Positions 25,495 to 33,953 of a DNA stretch of 64,000 nucleotides are shown here, in pieces (positions within the stretch are counted from its first letter, which is position 1; every line of letters begins with the position of its first letter). The position numbers and the translations under genes are program-made. The notes under the pieces were generated by a model. It worked only from the letters and a program-made list of their open reading frames with translations. It was not told the DNA's origin and did not search any database. The stretch is from contig NZ_JABBFX010000001.1 in NCBI RefSeq assembly GCF_012927085.1, positions 930,001 to 994,000 of the forward strand, written 5' to 3'. Origin of the DNA: Ramlibacter agri. Its GTDB lineage: Bacteria; Pseudomonadota; Gammaproteobacteria; Burkholderiales; Burkholderiaceae_C.

Positions 25495-26864
25495 GCGATG
25501 CCTGCCGTCGTCATGTGGGTGGGGAACAGTTCCAGCGGATGCGCGCAGCGCAGCGTGTGGTTCAGGGTCCAGCGGTAGGCCGGGCTGGCTCGCAGCACCT
25601 CGTCCAGCGCGAAGGCCACCGAGCCGGCCGAGCCCTTCACGTCCGGCAGGCGCGCGTAGAACATCTGGCGCGTGCCGATCATGCAGACCTCCTCCGCTAT
25701 CTCCGCGGTGGGCGCCACGCCCTGCACCAGCACGCACAGTTCGTGCGCCGGCTTGTGGCGGTTCGGTTCCAGCGCGCCCATGATGCCGTCGCGGCCGTAC
25801 ACCGTGTAGTGCAGTTGGTAGTCGCCGTCGCCGAAGCGCTCGCGCACCTGCTGGCGCGCCCAGTCAATCACCTGGTCGACGTGCGCGATCGTGTACGGGT
25901 CGCGAATGCCCACCATGCCGACGAAGCGCTCGCCGACCTTGCCGGCGCCTTCCAGCTTGACGCGGAACTCGGCGCCCGGGCGGAAGCGCGCGCCGGTGAT
26001 GCGCGTGGTTTTCTCCGCGACCTGCTCGTAGTGGCAGGCCGACATGTCCAGCGCGCCACTGGCCACGTATTCGTAGAAGGGGTTGGAGCGCTCGTACATC
26101 GCATGCCCGGCCACCGATGCCACCGTGCAGCGCTGCGCCGGGCTCATGGCCGTCACGCGGACGTCGCCCTGCGTGATCTCGCCCAGCACCGTCTCCTTGC
26201 CGCCATAGGGCTCGGCGCAGAAGGACGCGCATTCCAGCACCTTGCCCAGGAAATAGGCCTGGTCGGCCGGGAAGCCGTGGAACATGGCGGGCGCGGCGAA
26301 CACCGCGGCATCGGAGCTGCGCCCGCCGATGATGACGTCGGCGCCCTGGCGCAGCAGCTCGATGAAGGGGTGCACGTCGGCCATCGCGACGATGCGGTCG
26401 GTGGCATCCAGCTCCGCTTCGGTCAGGTCCTGGTGCGCGTCGAGGCCGGCGACGATGTCGCCGTTGCGCATCCGGCTGCGCAGGTCTTCCTTCGTCAGCT
26501 CCGAGTAGAAGTAGCCCACGCGGAATTGCGGCAGCCGGTGCTTGGCCGCCAGCTCCTGGATGATCTTCACGTACAGGTCCACGCGGCTGTTGGAGCCGGT
26601 GTCGCCCGAGGAGCCGATGATCATGGGCACGCCCAGCTCGCGCGAGGCCAGCAGCATCTGCTCCAGGTCGTGGGTCTGCCAGGCCAGCGGGCTGGTGGAG
26701 GTGTCGCTGCCCAGCGGACCGGGGCCGACGTCGTCGCTGCCGGAGTCGGCGGCCACGTAGTGCGGCTTGGCTTCGACACCGATGCGGAAGCTGGCGGTGC
26801 GGATCGGCGCGAAGCCGAGGTGTCCGTTGGGGCAGATGATCTTCAGGGATTCCATGGGGCTCAT
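25491..26864 (-). CDS. AtuA-family protein (DUF1446)
   Basis: This 457-residue protein belongs to the acyclic terpene utilisation AtuA family. Landmarks are GSSGDTGSNSRVDLYV, DIVAGLDAHQ, VIIGGRSSDAAVFAAPAMF, and GRDGIMGALEP. Pseudomonas AtuA is encoded in a citronellol/geranyl-CoA catabolic cluster, but its reaction is unclear. The start overlaps the upstream Bug stop by 4 bp. None of the other acyclic terpene genes (carboxylase subunits) are here, so the substrate is probably something else. Confidence 0.85.
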   Translation of the reverse strand: MSPMESLKIICPNGHLGFAPIRTASFRIGVEAKPHYVAADSGSDDVGPGPLGSDTSTSPLAWQTHDLEQMLLASRELGVPMIIGSSGDTGSNSRVDLYVKIIQELAAKHRLPQFRVGYFYSELTKEDLRSRMRNGDIVAGLDAHQDLTEAELDATDRIVAMADVHPFIELLRQGADVIIGGRSSDAAVFAAPAMFHGFPADQAYFLGKVLECASFCAEPYGGKETVLGEITQGDVRVTAMSPAQRCTVASVAGHAMYERSNPFYEYVASGALDMSACHYEQVAEKTTRITGARFRPGAEFRVKLEGAGKVGERFVGMVGIRDPYTIAHVDQVIDWARQQVRERFGDGDYQLHYTVYGRDGIMGALEPNRHKPAHELCVLVQGVAPTAEIAEEVCMIGTRQMFYARLPDVKGSAGSVAFALDEVLRASPAYRWTLNHTLRCAHPLELFPTHMTTAGIA

Positions 26865-27835
26865 TCAGTGGAGATGTGGCGTTCGGCGGCGATGCGCTTC
26901 CATTGCGCGAGTTCTTCCTTCATGCGGGTGCCGAAGGCGGCGGGGTCCAGCCGCATGGGCGCGGCGCCGTCGGGGTCGAGCACGGCGCGCAATTCCGGCG
27001 CATCGGCCAGGGCATTCATTTCGCGGTTGAGGCGCGCGACCAGCGGCGCCGGTGTGCCCGCCGGTGCCAGCAGGCCGACCCAGATCTCGACGCCGTAGCC
27101 CGGCACCGCATCGGAGATCGGCGGCAGCTCGGGAAAGGCATTGCTGCGCGCCGGCGAGGTGACGGCCAGCGCGGTCAGCTTGCCGGCCTTGATCTGCGAG
27201 GCGAGCGAACTGTAGTTGGAGACCATCAGCTGGATCTGCCCCGACACCAGCCCGAGCAAGGCTTCGGACGCGCCTTTGTACGGCACGTGCGCGGTCTGCA
27301 CGCCGGCCTGCGCATTCAGCAGTTCGGTCGCCAGGTGGCCCAGCGAGCCGATGCCGGAGGAGCCGTAGTTCAGCGCGCCGGGCCGGCTGCGGGCCGCGGC
27401 GAGCAGGTCGGCCTGCGTCTTGTACGGCGCGCTCGCCGGCACGGCCAGCAGCATCGGGCCGTTGGCCATCAAGGCCACCGGCGCGAAAGCGGCCAGCGGG
27501 TCGTAGGGCAGCTTGGGCTGCGTGGCTGCCGAGGTGAGGAAGGACGACGAGGATAGCAGCAGCACCGAGCCGTCGCGCGGCGCCTTGGCCACATAGTCGG
27601 AGCCGATGACGCCGGCCGCGCCCGCGCGGTTGTCGACGATGACGCTGGTGTTCAGCCGCTTCGACAGCAGCGGCGCCAGCGCGCGCGCCACCACGTCGTT
27701 GCTGCCTCCGGGCGGGAAGGGCACCACCAGTTTCACCACCGGCGGGAACTTCGGGTCGGCCTGGGCCCCGGCCTGCGCGCCCGCGAGCAACGCGCTGGCG
27801 GCAAGGAAAGTCCTGCGGCGAAGTGGAATCGGCAT
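26861..27835 (-). CDS. Bug/TctC-family periplasmic solute-binding protein
   Basis: This 324-residue protein has a twin-arginine-like or Sec signal (PLRRRTFLAASALLAGAQAGAQA). The mature part has VVPFPPGGSNDVVARALA, DNRAGAAGVIGSDYVA and YGSSGIGSLGHLAT. A GTG codon directly before the ATG could also start it. It is the first structural gene after the LysR regulator and overlaps the AtuA gene by 4 bp. Confidence 0.9.
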   Translation of the reverse strand: MPIPLRRRTFLAASALLAGAQAGAQADPKFPPVVKLVVPFPPGGSNDVVARALAPLLSKRLNTSVIVDNRAGAAGVIGSDYVAKAPRDGSVLLLSSSSFLTSAATQPKLPYDPLAAFAPVALMANGPMLLAVPASAPYKTQADLLAAARSRPGALNYGSSGIGSLGHLATELLNAQAGVQTAHVPYKGASEALLGLVSGQIQLMVSNYSSLASQIKAGKLTALAVTSPARSNAFPELPPISDAVPGYGVEIWVGLLAPAGTPAPLVARLNREMNALADAPELRAVLDPDGAAPMRLDPAAFGTRMKEELAQWKRIAAERHISTE

Positions 27836-27848
27836 CACAAGCTCCGTG

Positions 27849-27884
27849 CTATCGATGCACCCACTTTAGGGGAGCGATCGATAG
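27849..27884. promoter_or_regulatory. Inverted repeat upstream of the first Bug gene
   Basis: CTATCGAT (27849-27856) and ATCGATAG (27877-27884) are perfect 8-bp arms 20 bp apart. A third ATCGAT lies at 27894-27899. The site is between the lysR stop and the Bug start and is a candidate operator for the neighbouring regulator. Confidence 0.35.
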
Positions 27885-27903
27885 AAAGGCGTGATCGATC
27901 CGA

Positions 27904-28842
27904 TCAGGCGGCCCGTTCGTGGCCGGCGGCTTCGGAGTAGAAGAACTGCATGCTCGGGCGCTCGGAGATCAGCTCCATGGCCATCGTCGAGACCACGCTC
28001 ACCGCCGCCGGCGCGACGCCCGGCGCGGTGGAGGCCAGCACGTATTCCAGCGGCGGCAGCGGCGGGTCGGCCACCAGCACGCGCAGCGCGCCTTCGGCCA
28101 CTTCGCGCACCGCGGCGGATGGCGAGGCCAGTGCCACGCCCACGCCTTCGCAGGCCAGGCGGATGCGCGAGATCAGGTTGGGGCAGGCATGGTGGCGGTC
28201 GGGGCGCGCTTCGCCGGCTGCGAACCAGTGTTCGGCGATGGTGCGCAGCTGGCTGCCCGGCACGTCGGTGATGATGGCGGAGCCGGCCAGCGTCTGCGGG
28301 TCGATGCTGCCGCTGGTGAATCCCAAGGAAGGCGCCGCCAGCCAGGCCAGCTCCACCCGCCCGAGCGGCTGCGCGCGCAGCGAGGGCGGCAAGGGCAGGC
28401 CGGCCGACACGATGGCGGCGTCCAGCTCGCCCGCGACCAGGTGCTCGCGCAAGGCCTCGCTGGTCTCCACCATGAACTCCAGCGCGATGCTGGGGTAGGC
28501 ATGCGCGAGCCGCCGCACCAGCGTGGGCAGCCAGGTTGCAGCCGGCACGCTGGTCACGCCCAGGCGCACGCGGCCCGAGAGCTTGTGGCGCGTGCCCACG
28601 CGCTGGCGGATGTCGGAGGCCAGGCGCAGCATCTGCTCGGCGTAGCCCACCAGCTCGCGGCCCTTGGCCGTGAGCACCGCCTGCCGGCGCGAGCGGTCGA
28701 ACAGCTCCACCCCGAGCTGCTCCTCCAGTTCACGGATGCGCGCCGAGATCGTCGGCTGCGCGGTCTTCAGATGGCGGGCGGCCGCGTGGAAGCCGCCCAG
28801 GCGCGCCACCCAGTAGAGGGCCTCGAACTGCTTCAGCTGCAT
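27904..28842 (-). CDS. LysR-family transcriptional regulator
   Basis: This 312-residue regulator has the standard N-terminal winged helix-turn-helix (residues 1-60: MQLKQFEALYWVARLGGFHAAARHLKTAQPTISARI is typical in order) and a periplasmic-binding-like effector domain from about 90. It is co-directional with, not divergent from, the Bug-AtuA genes, which is less usual for the family. It is the likely controller of the downstream catabolic genes, with an acid or CoA ester as possible effector. Confidence 0.88.
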   Translation of the reverse strand: MQLKQFEALYWVARLGGFHAAARHLKTAQPTISARIRELEEQLGVELFDRSRRQAVLTAKGRELVGYAEQMLRLASDIRQRVGTRHKLSGRVRLGVTSVPAATWLPTLVRRLAHAYPSIALEFMVETSEALREHLVAGELDAAIVSAGLPLPPSLRAQPLGRVELAWLAAPSLGFTSGSIDPQTLAGSAIITDVPGSQLRTIAEHWFAAGEARPDRHHACPNLISRIRLACEGVGVALASPSAAVREVAEGALRVLVADPPLPPLEYVLASTAPGVAPAAVSVVSTMAMELISERPSMQFFYSEAAGHERAA

Positions 28843-28878
28843 GCCCGGACTGTAGCGCCGGGCCGCGGCCGTGCGCGC

Positions 28879-30840
28879 TCAGCCCGCCGGGCGCAGCGCC
28901 TGCGCGTCCCAGGCGCGCCGCAGCACCGACGGCGAGCGCGCTTCCTCGGGGATCAGCAGCGCGTCGCGCTCGCGCATCCAGCGGCCCAGCGCCACGTGGC
29001 TGGTCAGCACCGCCAGCGGCACGCCCAGCAGCAGCGGCAGGCCCACGGGCAGCAGGCCGACCAGCGCATCCAGTTGCACCGAAGCGACGACCGCGGCTTG
29101 CGCGGCCACCAGCACGGTCATGGGCGCGAGCCGCAGCGCCGCTTCCGACCAGGTGAGGCCGTTCGCCGAGCGGGGCGGCGATTTCCATTCGAGCTTCAGG
29201 CCGGTCAGCGCGATCAGCACGAACCACGAATGCGCGAGCATGCGCACCGGTGCCTGCAGCAGGGCGAGCGCCGTTTCGAGCACGGCACTGCGCAGGAGGG
29301 CGCGGGCGCCGCCGAAGCCTCGCTGCTCGCGCCGCAGGAACACCGCGGCGATGCCCAGCAGGCGCGGCAGGAACAGCATCGCCAGGGTCCAGGACCACAG
29401 CCCGCGCAGTTCCACCGGCAACGCATGCCATTGCGGCTGCAGGCCGGCGCGCGAGATCCACAGCGCGGTGCCGAAGCCGAGGAACACCAGCCACAGCGGC
29501 GCCGACAGGTAGGACATGGCACCGATGGCGAACATCGTGCGGTGCACGCGATGCAGGCCCGGCTCCGCCAGCAGGCGCGCGTTCTGCAGGTTGCCCTGGC
29601 ACCAGCGGCGGTCGCGCTGCAGCTCGGACAGCAGGTCCGGCGGCTGCTGCTCGTAGCTGCCGACCAGGTCGCCCACCAGCCACACGTGGTAGCCGGCGCG
29701 GCGCATCAGCGCGGCTTCGACGAAGTCGTGCGACAGGATCGGGCCGCACAGGCCGCCCTGGCCCGGGATCGCGGCCAGGCCGCAATGGCGCGTGAAGGGC
29801 TCGACGCGCAGGATCGCGTTGTGGCCCCAGTAATGCGATTCGCCCAGCTGCCAGAACTGCATGCCCAGCGTGAACAGGCGGCCGGTGACGCGCGAGGCGA
29901 ACTGCTGCGCGCGCGCGTGCAGCGTGGCGTGGCCGACGGCCTGGCTGGCGGTCTGGATGATGCCGGCGCGCGGGTTCGCTTCCATCAGCTTCACCATGGA
30001 GACGATGCAGTCGCCGCTCATCACGCTGTCGGCGTCCAGCACCACCATGTAGCGGTAGTTGCGGCCCCAGCGGCGGCAGAAGTCCGCCACGTTGCCGGAC
30101 TTGCGGTGCGTGCGGCGCTTGCGCAGGCGGTAGTACACCTCGATCTGCGGCTGCCTGGGGTGCGTCGCGAGCGCGGCGCGCAGGGTGGCCCAGGCGGCTT
30201 TCTCGGCGGCGATGATCTCCGGGTCGTAGCTGTCGGACAGCACGAACACGTCGAACACCGGCGCGTGGCCGGTGGCCGCGACCGATTCGCAGGTGGCGCG
30301 CAGGCCGGCGAACACGGTGCCCACGTCCTCGTTGCAGATCGGCATGATGATCGCGGTGCGCGCGGCGGGTGCGACCGGGTGGTTCAGCACGCTGCGCGCC
30401 GACAGCGAGTGCCGGTCGCCGAATAGCGTGACCCAGAAGCCCATGAGCGCGGTGACGAAGCCCGTAACCACCCAGGCCGAGAGGATGGCGAACAGCGCCA
30501 CCTGGCCCCAGCGCAGCCAGGCGTTGCCGATCTCCGGCTGCGCCAGCGCGAAGAGGGTGCTCGCGCAGCCGGCGCTGGCGAGTGTCAGCAGCACCAGCAC
30601 CACGCGGCGGCGGTCAGCGGCGTCCTGCCAGGCCGCGCGTGGCTCGCTGCGTTTCCCGCTCGTGCGGGCGCGCAGCAAGGTTTGCAGCAGCGCCGTCGCG
30701 ATGCTGCGCCAGAAGCCGCGCCAGGGCTGCGGCGGCATCGAGCCGCGCGCGAACGGCGGCGCCGTCATCGAGTTGGGATGGCGTTCGGCGCGCACTGTCG
30801 GGCGCGCGGGTTTCACTCGGGAAGGACTATGTTGCTCCAT
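28879..30840 (-). CDS. opgH: Osmoregulated periplasmic glucan glucosyltransferase
   Basis: This 653-residue inner-membrane processive glycosyltransferase (MdoH) uses UDP-glucose to build the glucan backbone and export it. The family 2 catalytic residues are visible: SDSYDPE, LDADSVM and QRDRRWCQGN. Several membrane segments flank the catalytic domain. The start at MEQHSPSRV overlaps opgG by 28 bp; MTAPPFARG at 30768 is an alternative without overlap. The frame stays open well into opgG, but that part is not OpgH-like. It lies downstream of opgG on one transcript. Confidence 0.93.
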   Translation of the reverse strand: MEQHSPSRVKPARPTVRAERHPNSMTAPPFARGSMPPQPWRGFWRSIATALLQTLLRARTSGKRSEPRAAWQDAADRRRVVLVLLTLASAGCASTLFALAQPEIGNAWLRWGQVALFAILSAWVVTGFVTALMGFWVTLFGDRHSLSARSVLNHPVAPAARTAIIMPICNEDVGTVFAGLRATCESVAATGHAPVFDVFVLSDSYDPEIIAAEKAAWATLRAALATHPRQPQIEVYYRLRKRRTHRKSGNVADFCRRWGRNYRYMVVLDADSVMSGDCIVSMVKLMEANPRAGIIQTASQAVGHATLHARAQQFASRVTGRLFTLGMQFWQLGESHYWGHNAILRVEPFTRHCGLAAIPGQGGLCGPILSHDFVEAALMRRAGYHVWLVGDLVGSYEQQPPDLLSELQRDRRWCQGNLQNARLLAEPGLHRVHRTMFAIGAMSYLSAPLWLVFLGFGTALWISRAGLQPQWHALPVELRGLWSWTLAMLFLPRLLGIAAVFLRREQRGFGGARALLRSAVLETALALLQAPVRMLAHSWFVLIALTGLKLEWKSPPRSANGLTWSEAALRLAPMTVLVAAQAAVVASVQLDALVGLLPVGLPLLLGVPLAVLTSHVALGRWMRERDALLIPEEARSPSVLRRAWDAQALRPAG

Positions 30841-32366
30841 GTCTCGCTCAGGACGTGGCCGTCGTGTTGGAGGAAGGCCCGCAGTTCCACCGGCTGCGCC
30901 GCGTCGGCCCGCGCAACGCGCAGGACCAGGCGCCAGCCCCGGTGGTCGGGCAGGGGATAGGTGTTCTGTTCGACGACGCGGCCGTTGGCGCCGGCGCTGA
31001 CGACGGCGCGCACCGGCGCGTCGGCGGGCAGGGCGTCCAGCGCCGGGCCGGCGAAGTCGACGGCGTACTGCACTTCGCCGGCGCGCGCGGCCGCATCCTT
31101 GGCGTAGCCGGAGCCGCGGCGCGACTGCTGCGTCCAGGCGCCGGGCGGGCGCTGCTGCGTGTCGCCTTGCCACAGCAGCTCGTAGGCGAAGTCCAGCGGC
31201 TTGCCCGGCGCGGGCAACTGCGCCGGCACCCAGTAGGCGACGACGTTGTCGTGGGTTTCGTCCGGCGCATGCAGCTGCAGCAGTTCCACGCGGCCCGGGC
31301 CCCAGTCGCCGAGGGGCCGCACCCAGGCACTGGGCCGGCGCTCGTAGCGCGCTTCGACGTCCTCGTAGCTGGCGAACTGCCGGTCGCGCTGCATCAGGCC
31401 GAAGCCGCGCAGCTGCTGCACCGCGAACGAGTTCGTGCTCGTGCGCGCCGGGTTCTGCAGCGGCCGCCACAACCACTCGCCGTCGCCGCTGGCGATCATC
31501 AGGCCGTCGGAGTCGTGCACCTCGGGGCGGAAGTCGCCAGGCCGCGGCTGGTTCTCGCCGGAGAGGAACATGCTGGTGAGCGGCGCGATGCCCAGCGTCG
31601 CGACCGGGCGCGCGGCGCCCACGCGCAGGAACACGCGCGCCTGCACGCGCATCACCGTGTCGGTGCCGGGCGTGATGTCGAAGCGGTAGGCGCCGGTGGC
31701 GCGCGGCGACTCCAGCAGCGCGTAGAGCGTCAGCTGGCGCGCATCGGCGGCCGGCTTCTGCAGCCAGAAGGCGGTGAAGCGCGGGAACTCCTCGCCCTCG
31801 CCGCCGACCGTGTCGATGGCGAGGCCGCGTGCCGACAGGCCGTACTGCTGGCCGGCTCCAAGCGCGCGGAAGTAGCTGGCGCCCAGGAAGACGACCAGTT
31901 CGTCCTTGTAGGCCGGCGAGTTCAGCGGGTAGTGGATGCGGAAGCCTGCGTGGCCGAGGTCGCCCCAGGTGTCCGGGTGCACCGCGTTGGCGCCGAAGTC
32001 GTAGTCGCGGCTGTCGTAGTGCAGCGGCTTCACGCCGGCGGGCGTGACCTCGTTCACTTGCACGGCCTCGCGCTGGTAGAGGCCGCGATGGAAGAACATC
32101 GCCTCGAAGGGCAGGTTCGCGTCGCGCCACAGCGCGCGCGCCGGGCGGAAGCGGATGTCGCGCAGGCCGTCGTAGTCCAGTCCTTGCAGTTCGGCCGGCA
32201 GCGTGGTCGACGCAGGCACGTACGCGGCGTGCGCGCGTTCGGCGGCAAGGCGGGCGACGGAATCGAAATCGAAGGCGGGGGCGGTCTGCGCTTGCGCGCC
32301 GGCCGTCCCGATCGCGGCCAGCGCGCCCACGAACAACAGGCGCAGCAGCCGGAAAAGACTAGGCAT
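30813..32366 (-). CDS. opgG: Glucan biosynthesis protein G
   Basis: This 517-residue periplasmic protein (MdoG) acts on the nascent glucan released by OpgH and is required for its branching or maturation. A signal peptide ends near residue 26 (GAQAQ). Family regions include GLDYDGLRDIRFRPARALW, PFEAMFFHRG, FLGASYFRALG, GLAIDT and GEEFPRFTAFW. A sigma-54 promoter sits so close upstream that the predicted transcript would begin about 1 nt before the ATG. No ribosome site is evident, so a leaderless mRNA or another internal start is possible. Confidence 0.93.
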   Translation of the reverse strand: MPSLFRLLRLLFVGALAAIGTAGAQAQTAPAFDFDSVARLAAERAHAAYVPASTTLPAELQGLDYDGLRDIRFRPARALWRDANLPFEAMFFHRGLYQREAVQVNEVTPAGVKPLHYDSRDYDFGANAVHPDTWGDLGHAGFRIHYPLNSPAYKDELVVFLGASYFRALGAGQQYGLSARGLAIDTVGGEGEEFPRFTAFWLQKPAADARQLTLYALLESPRATGAYRFDITPGTDTVMRVQARVFLRVGAARPVATLGIAPLTSMFLSGENQPRPGDFRPEVHDSDGLMIASGDGEWLWRPLQNPARTSTNSFAVQQLRGFGLMQRDRQFASYEDVEARYERRPSAWVRPLGDWGPGRVELLQLHAPDETHDNVVAYWVPAQLPAPGKPLDFAYELLWQGDTQQRPPGAWTQQSRRGSGYAKDAAARAGEVQYAVDFAGPALDALPADAPVRAVVSAGANGRVVEQNTYPLPDHRGWRLVLRVARADAAQPVELRAFLQHDGHVLSETWSNIVLPE

Positions 32367-32378
32367 GGAGAGCCTAGG

Positions 32379-32393
32379 GCAAACCCTGTGCCA
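32379..32393 (-). promoter_or_regulatory. Sigma-54 promoter of opgGH
   Basis: On the minus strand CTGGCACAGGGTTTGCC contains TGGCAC-N5-TTGC with GG and GC exactly 10 bp apart, the -24/-12 pattern. It matches all ten core positions of the consensus. The -12 GC is at 32379-32380, giving a start point near 32367, beside the opgG ATG (32366). Confidence 0.75.
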
Positions 32394-32486
32394 GCCTGAA
32401 AAGTCCTTTCAGATCATGGGCTTGCGAGCGCCTGGCGGCGGACGCGGCGAAATCGCGGCCCGGCGCACCGGCCTGGGACGCATTTT

Positions 32487-32504
32487 CGTCGCCGCATGGC
32501 GACA
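32487..32504. promoter_or_regulatory. GlrR-like site 1 (CGTC-N10-GACA)
   Basis: CGTCGCCGCATGGCGACA differs in one base from TGTC-N10-GACA, the motif reported for enterobacterial GlrR. It lies about 95 bp upstream of the -24 element of the opgG promoter, in the gap between glrR and opgG. Confidence 0.55.
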
Positions 32505-32542
32505 AGCCTGCCGCTCGGCCGCGGCAAGCCCTTGATTTGCCG

Positions 32543-33943
32543 TCAGGCCTCGTTGTCGCCGGATGGCGACAGGCCTTCGCCGCGTGCACGCGACTGGAAG
32601 TGCCCGGGCGTGAGTTCGTGCTTTTGCAGCAGGCGGTAGAACTCGGTCCGATTGCGGTCGGCCAGGCGCGCCGCGTCGGCGACGTTGCCGTCCGTGAGCT
32701 TCAGCAGGCCCACCAGGTAATCGCGTTCGAAGCGGCGCTTGGCTTCCGCATACGTGAGCACCTGGACCGAGGGCGTGCGCAGCGCGCGCTGCACCAGCGC
32801 CAGCGGCACCAGCGGCGTCGTGGTGAGCGCGCAGACCTGCTCCACCACGTTATAGAGCTGGCGCACGTTGCCAGGCCAGGGCGCGGCGATCAGCGCCTTC
32901 ATCGCCTCCGGCGCGAAGCCGGAAAGCTTGCGTCCGTACTTCGCGGCCAGCTTGTCCAGGAAGTGGTTGGCCAGCAGCGGGATGTCCTCGCGCCGCTCGC
33001 CCAGGTTCGGCAAGGTGAGCGCGACGACGTTGAGGCGGTAGAACAGGTCTTCGCGGAACTGGCCGGCGGCCATGGCGGCGTCGAGGTCGCGATGCGTCGC
33101 CGAGATGATGCGCACGTCCACCGGGTGCGTCTGGCTGGAACCCACGGGCCGCACCGCGCGCTCCTGCAGCACGCGCAGCAGCTTCACCTGCAGCGCCGGC
33201 GGCATGTCGCCGATTTCATCGAGCAGCAGCGTGCCGCCGTCGGCCGCCTGGAACAGGCCCTTGTGGTTGCTGGTGGCGTCGGTGAAGGCGCCCTTCACGT
33301 GGCCGAACAGCTCGGACTCCAGCAGCGCCTCCGGGATGGCCCCGCAGTTGACGGCGATGAAGGGCCGCGCGGCGCGCGCGCTGGCGCGATGGATGGCACG
33401 GGCGAGCACCTCCTTGCCGGTGCCGCTGTCGCCGCGCAGCAGCACGCTGGCGTCGGAGCGCGCCACCAGGCGCGCTTCCGCCAGCAGGTCCGCCATGCGG
33501 CTGGAGCGGCTGATGATGCCGGTGCGCCAGCCTTCATCCGCATGCGCGACGGGCGACGCGGGCGCGGCCACCGCGAGCGCCTGCGTGACCTTCTCCAGCA
33601 GTTCGCGGCTGTCGTAGGGCTTGGTGAGGTAGCCGAACACGCCGCGCGCCGTCGCCTCCACCGCATCGGGAATGGTGCCGTGCGCGGTGAGCAGGATGAC
33701 GGGCAGCGCGGGGTGGCGCTGCCGCACTTCGTCGAACAGCGCCAGGCCGTCGCGGCCGGGCAGGCGCACGTCGCTGATCACCAGCTGCGGGCGTTCCAGC
33801 TCCAGCTGCGCCAGCGCCGCTTCGGCCGAGCCGGTCGTTGTGACGCGATAGCCCGCCGACTGCAGCCGCATCGCCAGCAACTGCAGCATGTCCGCGTCGT
33901 CGTCGACGACGAGGATGCGGGGCGCGGACGAGGAGGTGGCCAT
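32543..33943 (-). CDS. glrR: Sigma-54 response regulator GlrR/QseF
   Basis: This 466-residue activator has a receiver domain (Asp58), an AAA+ domain with Walker A GDSGTGKE (171-178), and a Fis-type C-terminal helix-turn-helix (NVADAARLADRNRTEFYRLL). Its gene order with the kinase and QseG-like lipoprotein matches enterobacterial glrK-qseG-glrR. The sigma-54 contact loop is GAFTDA (218-223) instead of GAFTGA. The last 16 residues (SRARGEGLSPSGDNEA) extend past the usual end, and the DNA coding for SPSGD contains one of the two GlrR-like sites. Confidence 0.88.
   Translation of the reverse strand: MATSSSAPRILVVDDDADMLQLLAMRLQSAGYRVTTTGSAEAALAQLELERPQLVISDVRLPGRDGLALFDEVRQRHPALPVILLTAHGTIPDAVEATARGVFGYLTKPYDSRELLEKVTQALAVAAPASPVAHADEGWRTGIISRSSRMADLLAEARLVARSDASVLLRGDSGTGKEVLARAIHRASARAARPFIAVNCGAIPEALLESELFGHVKGAFTDATSNHKGLFQAADGGTLLLDEIGDMPPALQVKLLRVLQERAVRPVGSSQTHPVDVRIISATHRDLDAAMAAGQFREDLFYRLNVVALTLPNLGERREDIPLLANHFLDKLAAKYGRKLSGFAPEAMKALIAAPWPGNVRQLYNVVEQVCALTTTPLVPLALVQRALRTPSVQVLTYAEAKRRFERDYLVGLLKLTDGNVADAARLADRNRTEFYRLLQKHELTPGHFQSRARGEGLSPSGDNEA
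32554..32571. promoter_or_regulatory. GlrR-like site 2 (TGTC-N10-GACA)
   Basis: TGTCGCCGGATGGCGACA is a perfect TGTC-N10-GACA motif with 7-bp palindromic arms. It lies inside the last codons of glrR, 67 bp from site 1 and about 162 bp upstream of the opgG -24 element, a normal range for a sigma-54 enhancer site. Confidence 0.6.
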
Positions 33944-33953
33944 GTTCAGTGCT

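Noticed and set aside
30841..32130. Upstream extension of the opgH frame across opgG
   Set aside because: The extra residues are Arg-rich shadow sequence; the OpgH-like part begins near 30840 and opgG is well supported in another frame.
32374..32589. 71-codon minus frame between opgG and glrR with a GLSPCGDE stretch similar to the GlrR tail
   Set aside because: The similarity comes from the two palindromic GlrR-like sites being translated in different frames; no ribosome site or family supports a gene.
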